Notes under the pieces: model-generated
The model's input: only the letters and a program-made list of their open reading frames with translations
What the model was told of the DNA's origin: nothing
Databases searched by the model: none
Shown: in pieces, positions 63,091 to 64,000 of the stretch
Layout: the number at the start of each line of letters is the position of its first letter
Position numbering within the stretch: position 1 is the first letter of the stretch
Program-made: the position numbers and the translations under genes
Assembly (NCBI RefSeq): GCF_900636915.1
Contig: NZ_LR134327.1
Location: 1,798,001 to 1,862,000 of the forward strand
Reading direction: 5' to 3'
DNA from: Aggregatibacter aphrophilus ATCC 33389
GTDB taxonomy: Bacteria > Pseudomonadota > Gammaproteobacteria > Enterobacterales > Pasteurellaceae
Length of the DNA: 64,000 nt

Positions 63091-64000
63091 ATGGCAAAAC
63101 AAGACTACTACGAACTTCTCGGCGTTTCTAAAAACGCCGATGAAAAAGAAATTAAGCGGGCATATAAAAAGCTCGCCATGCAATATCACCCGGATAGAAC
63201 CAAAGGGGATAAAGAGAAAGAAGAAAAATTCAAGGAAATCCAAGAAGCCTATGAAATTCTAAGCGATAAACAAAAACGCACAAATTATGACCAATACGGA
63301 CACGCCGCATTTGAACAAGGCTTTGGCTCCGGCGGTGGTTTTGGCGGTGCAGATTTTGGTGACATTTTTGGGGATATGTTCGGTGACATCTTTGGTGGTG
63401 GCGGACGTGGACGCCAACGTGTCGTGCGTGGTGATGACTTACGTTATGACCTTGAAATCACGCTTGAAGAAGCTGTAAAAGGCACAACCAAAGACATCAA
63501 AATTCATACTTTGGCGCCTTGTGAAACTTGCCATGGTACAGGTGCTGAAGCAGGTTCTAAAGTGGAAACCTGTCCACATTGTCACGGTTCCGGCCGCTTA
63601 CGTCGTCAACAAGGTTTCTTTGTGACTGAACAACCTTGTCATTTCTGTCATGGAAGCGGTAAGAAAATTGAAAAACCATGTAAAGCTTGTCACGGTGATG
63701 GCCGAGTAAACAAACTGAAAAATCTTTCTGTTAAAATCCCTGGGGGAGTGGACACCGGTAATCAATTACGCTTAAGCGGTGAAGGCGCAGCGGGTGAAAA
63801 CGGTGCGCCAGCAGGCGATTTATATGTAGTTATTCATGTTAAAAAACACCATATTTTTGAACGCGACGGTAGCAATCTTTATTGCGAGGTGCCGATTAGT
63901 TTCACTATGGCAGCGCTTGGTGGTGAAATTGAAGTGCCAACGTTAGATGGCAGAGTAAAACTTCGTATCCCGGAAGAAACCCAAACCGATAAATTGTTCC
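63091..64000 (+). CDS. dnaJ: Chaperone protein DnaJ, 5' part
   Basis: Co-chaperone stimulating the DnaK ATPase. The visible 303 residues, cut by the window end, comprise the J domain ([23 protein letters not shown] at about 33-35), the Gly/Phe linker ([19 protein letters not shown]), four zinc-binding CxxCxGxG repeats ([32 protein letters not shown]) and part of the C-terminal substrate-binding domain. Confidence 0.97.
   Translation, partial: MAKQDYYELLGVSKNADEKEIKRAYKKLAMQYHPDRTKGDKEKEEKFKEIQEAYEILSDKQKRTNYDQYGHAAFEQGFGSGGGFGGADFGDIFGDMFGDIFGGGGRGRQRVVRGDDLRYDLEITLEEAVKGTTKDIKIHTLAPCETCHGTGAEAGSKVETCPHCHGSGRLRRQQGFFVTEQPCHFCHGSGKKIEKPCKACHGDGRVNKLKNLSVKIPGGVDTGNQLRLSGEGAAGENGAPAGDLYVVIHVKKHHIFERDGSNLYCEVPISFTMAALGGEIEVPTLDGRVKLRIPEETQTDKLF

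Noticed and set aside
62909..63097. 62-residue minus-strand frame in the dnaK-dnaJ spacer
   Set aside because: No ribosome site, it overlaps the dnaJ start and its composition follows the AT-rich spacer.

Overview
The window is a chromosomal segment of a Pasteurellaceae bacterium. About fifty copies, counted by eye, of the Haemophilus-type DNA uptake sequence (9-base core AAGTGCGGT or its complement) are scattered through it. The gene order folK-pcnB-dksA / comEC-msbA-lpxK-ycaR-kdsB-uvrC is the Haemophilus order. A complete lactose operon together with sucrose genes points to a lactose- and sucrose-fermenting Aggregatibacter such as A. aphrophilus; that species assignment is inference. Nearly all of it is ordinary housekeeping chromosome. 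I see no prophage, CRISPR array or plasmid functions.

Layout. 1-1,000: 3' end of an organophosphate transporter, then a decayed stretch. 1,000-12,140: folK, pcnB, dksA (minus), then comEC (DNA uptake channel, with a competence CRP-S site), msbA, lpxK, ycaR, kdsB, uvrC (plus). 12,140-13,850: a large imperfect palindrome and an atypical Nramp-family transporter. 14,200-19,800: lac island (LacI-type repressor divergent from lacY-lacZ, with two CRP sites and three operator-like palindromes). 20,000-23,900: a four-gene ABC importer with a CRP site. 24,000-28,300: selD, whose UGA codon 30 encodes selenocysteine, and pntAB. 28,600-33,450: sfsA, a candidate Fur-controlled small RNA, tyrS, scrK, scrB. 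33,400-40,300: a lipoprotein phosphatase, then metY-rimP-nusA-infB-rbfA-truB. 40,400-48,000: ycgL, minC without minDE, a LEA-like lipoprotein, sixA, glmM, folP, an EamA exporter with an Lrp-type regulator, dinB and an unknown exported protein. 48,100-51,500: sstT, an SOS-controlled UmuD-like protein that has lost its catalytic dyad, and an IS3-family element inserted in an uptake-sequence hairpin. 51,500-64,000: mepS, kdsA, prmC, an RDD protein, prfA, a SlyB-type lipoprotein, yecM, argS, a YdgA/DUF945 protein, dnaK and the 5' part of dnaJ.

How genes work together. msbA, lpxK, kdsB and kdsA serve lipid A/Kdo synthesis and export. folK and folP are two steps of folate synthesis. rimP, nusA, infB, rbfA, truB and the initiator tRNA form the classical translation operon. 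comEC and the dense uptake sequences belong to natural transformation, and inverted pairs of these sequences double as transcription terminators throughout.

Most notable: (1) an unannotated small-RNA gene at about 29,522-29,590 with a near-consensus promoter overlapped by a Fur box and ending in a strong intrinsic terminator; (2) the SOS-regulated UmuD-like pseudo-protease; (3) the Nramp homologue lacking the DPGN metal-binding motif; (4) selenoprotein SelD, which conventional gene calling truncates; (5) repeat architecture, including a roughly 200-bp imperfect palindrome and small dispersed palindromes.
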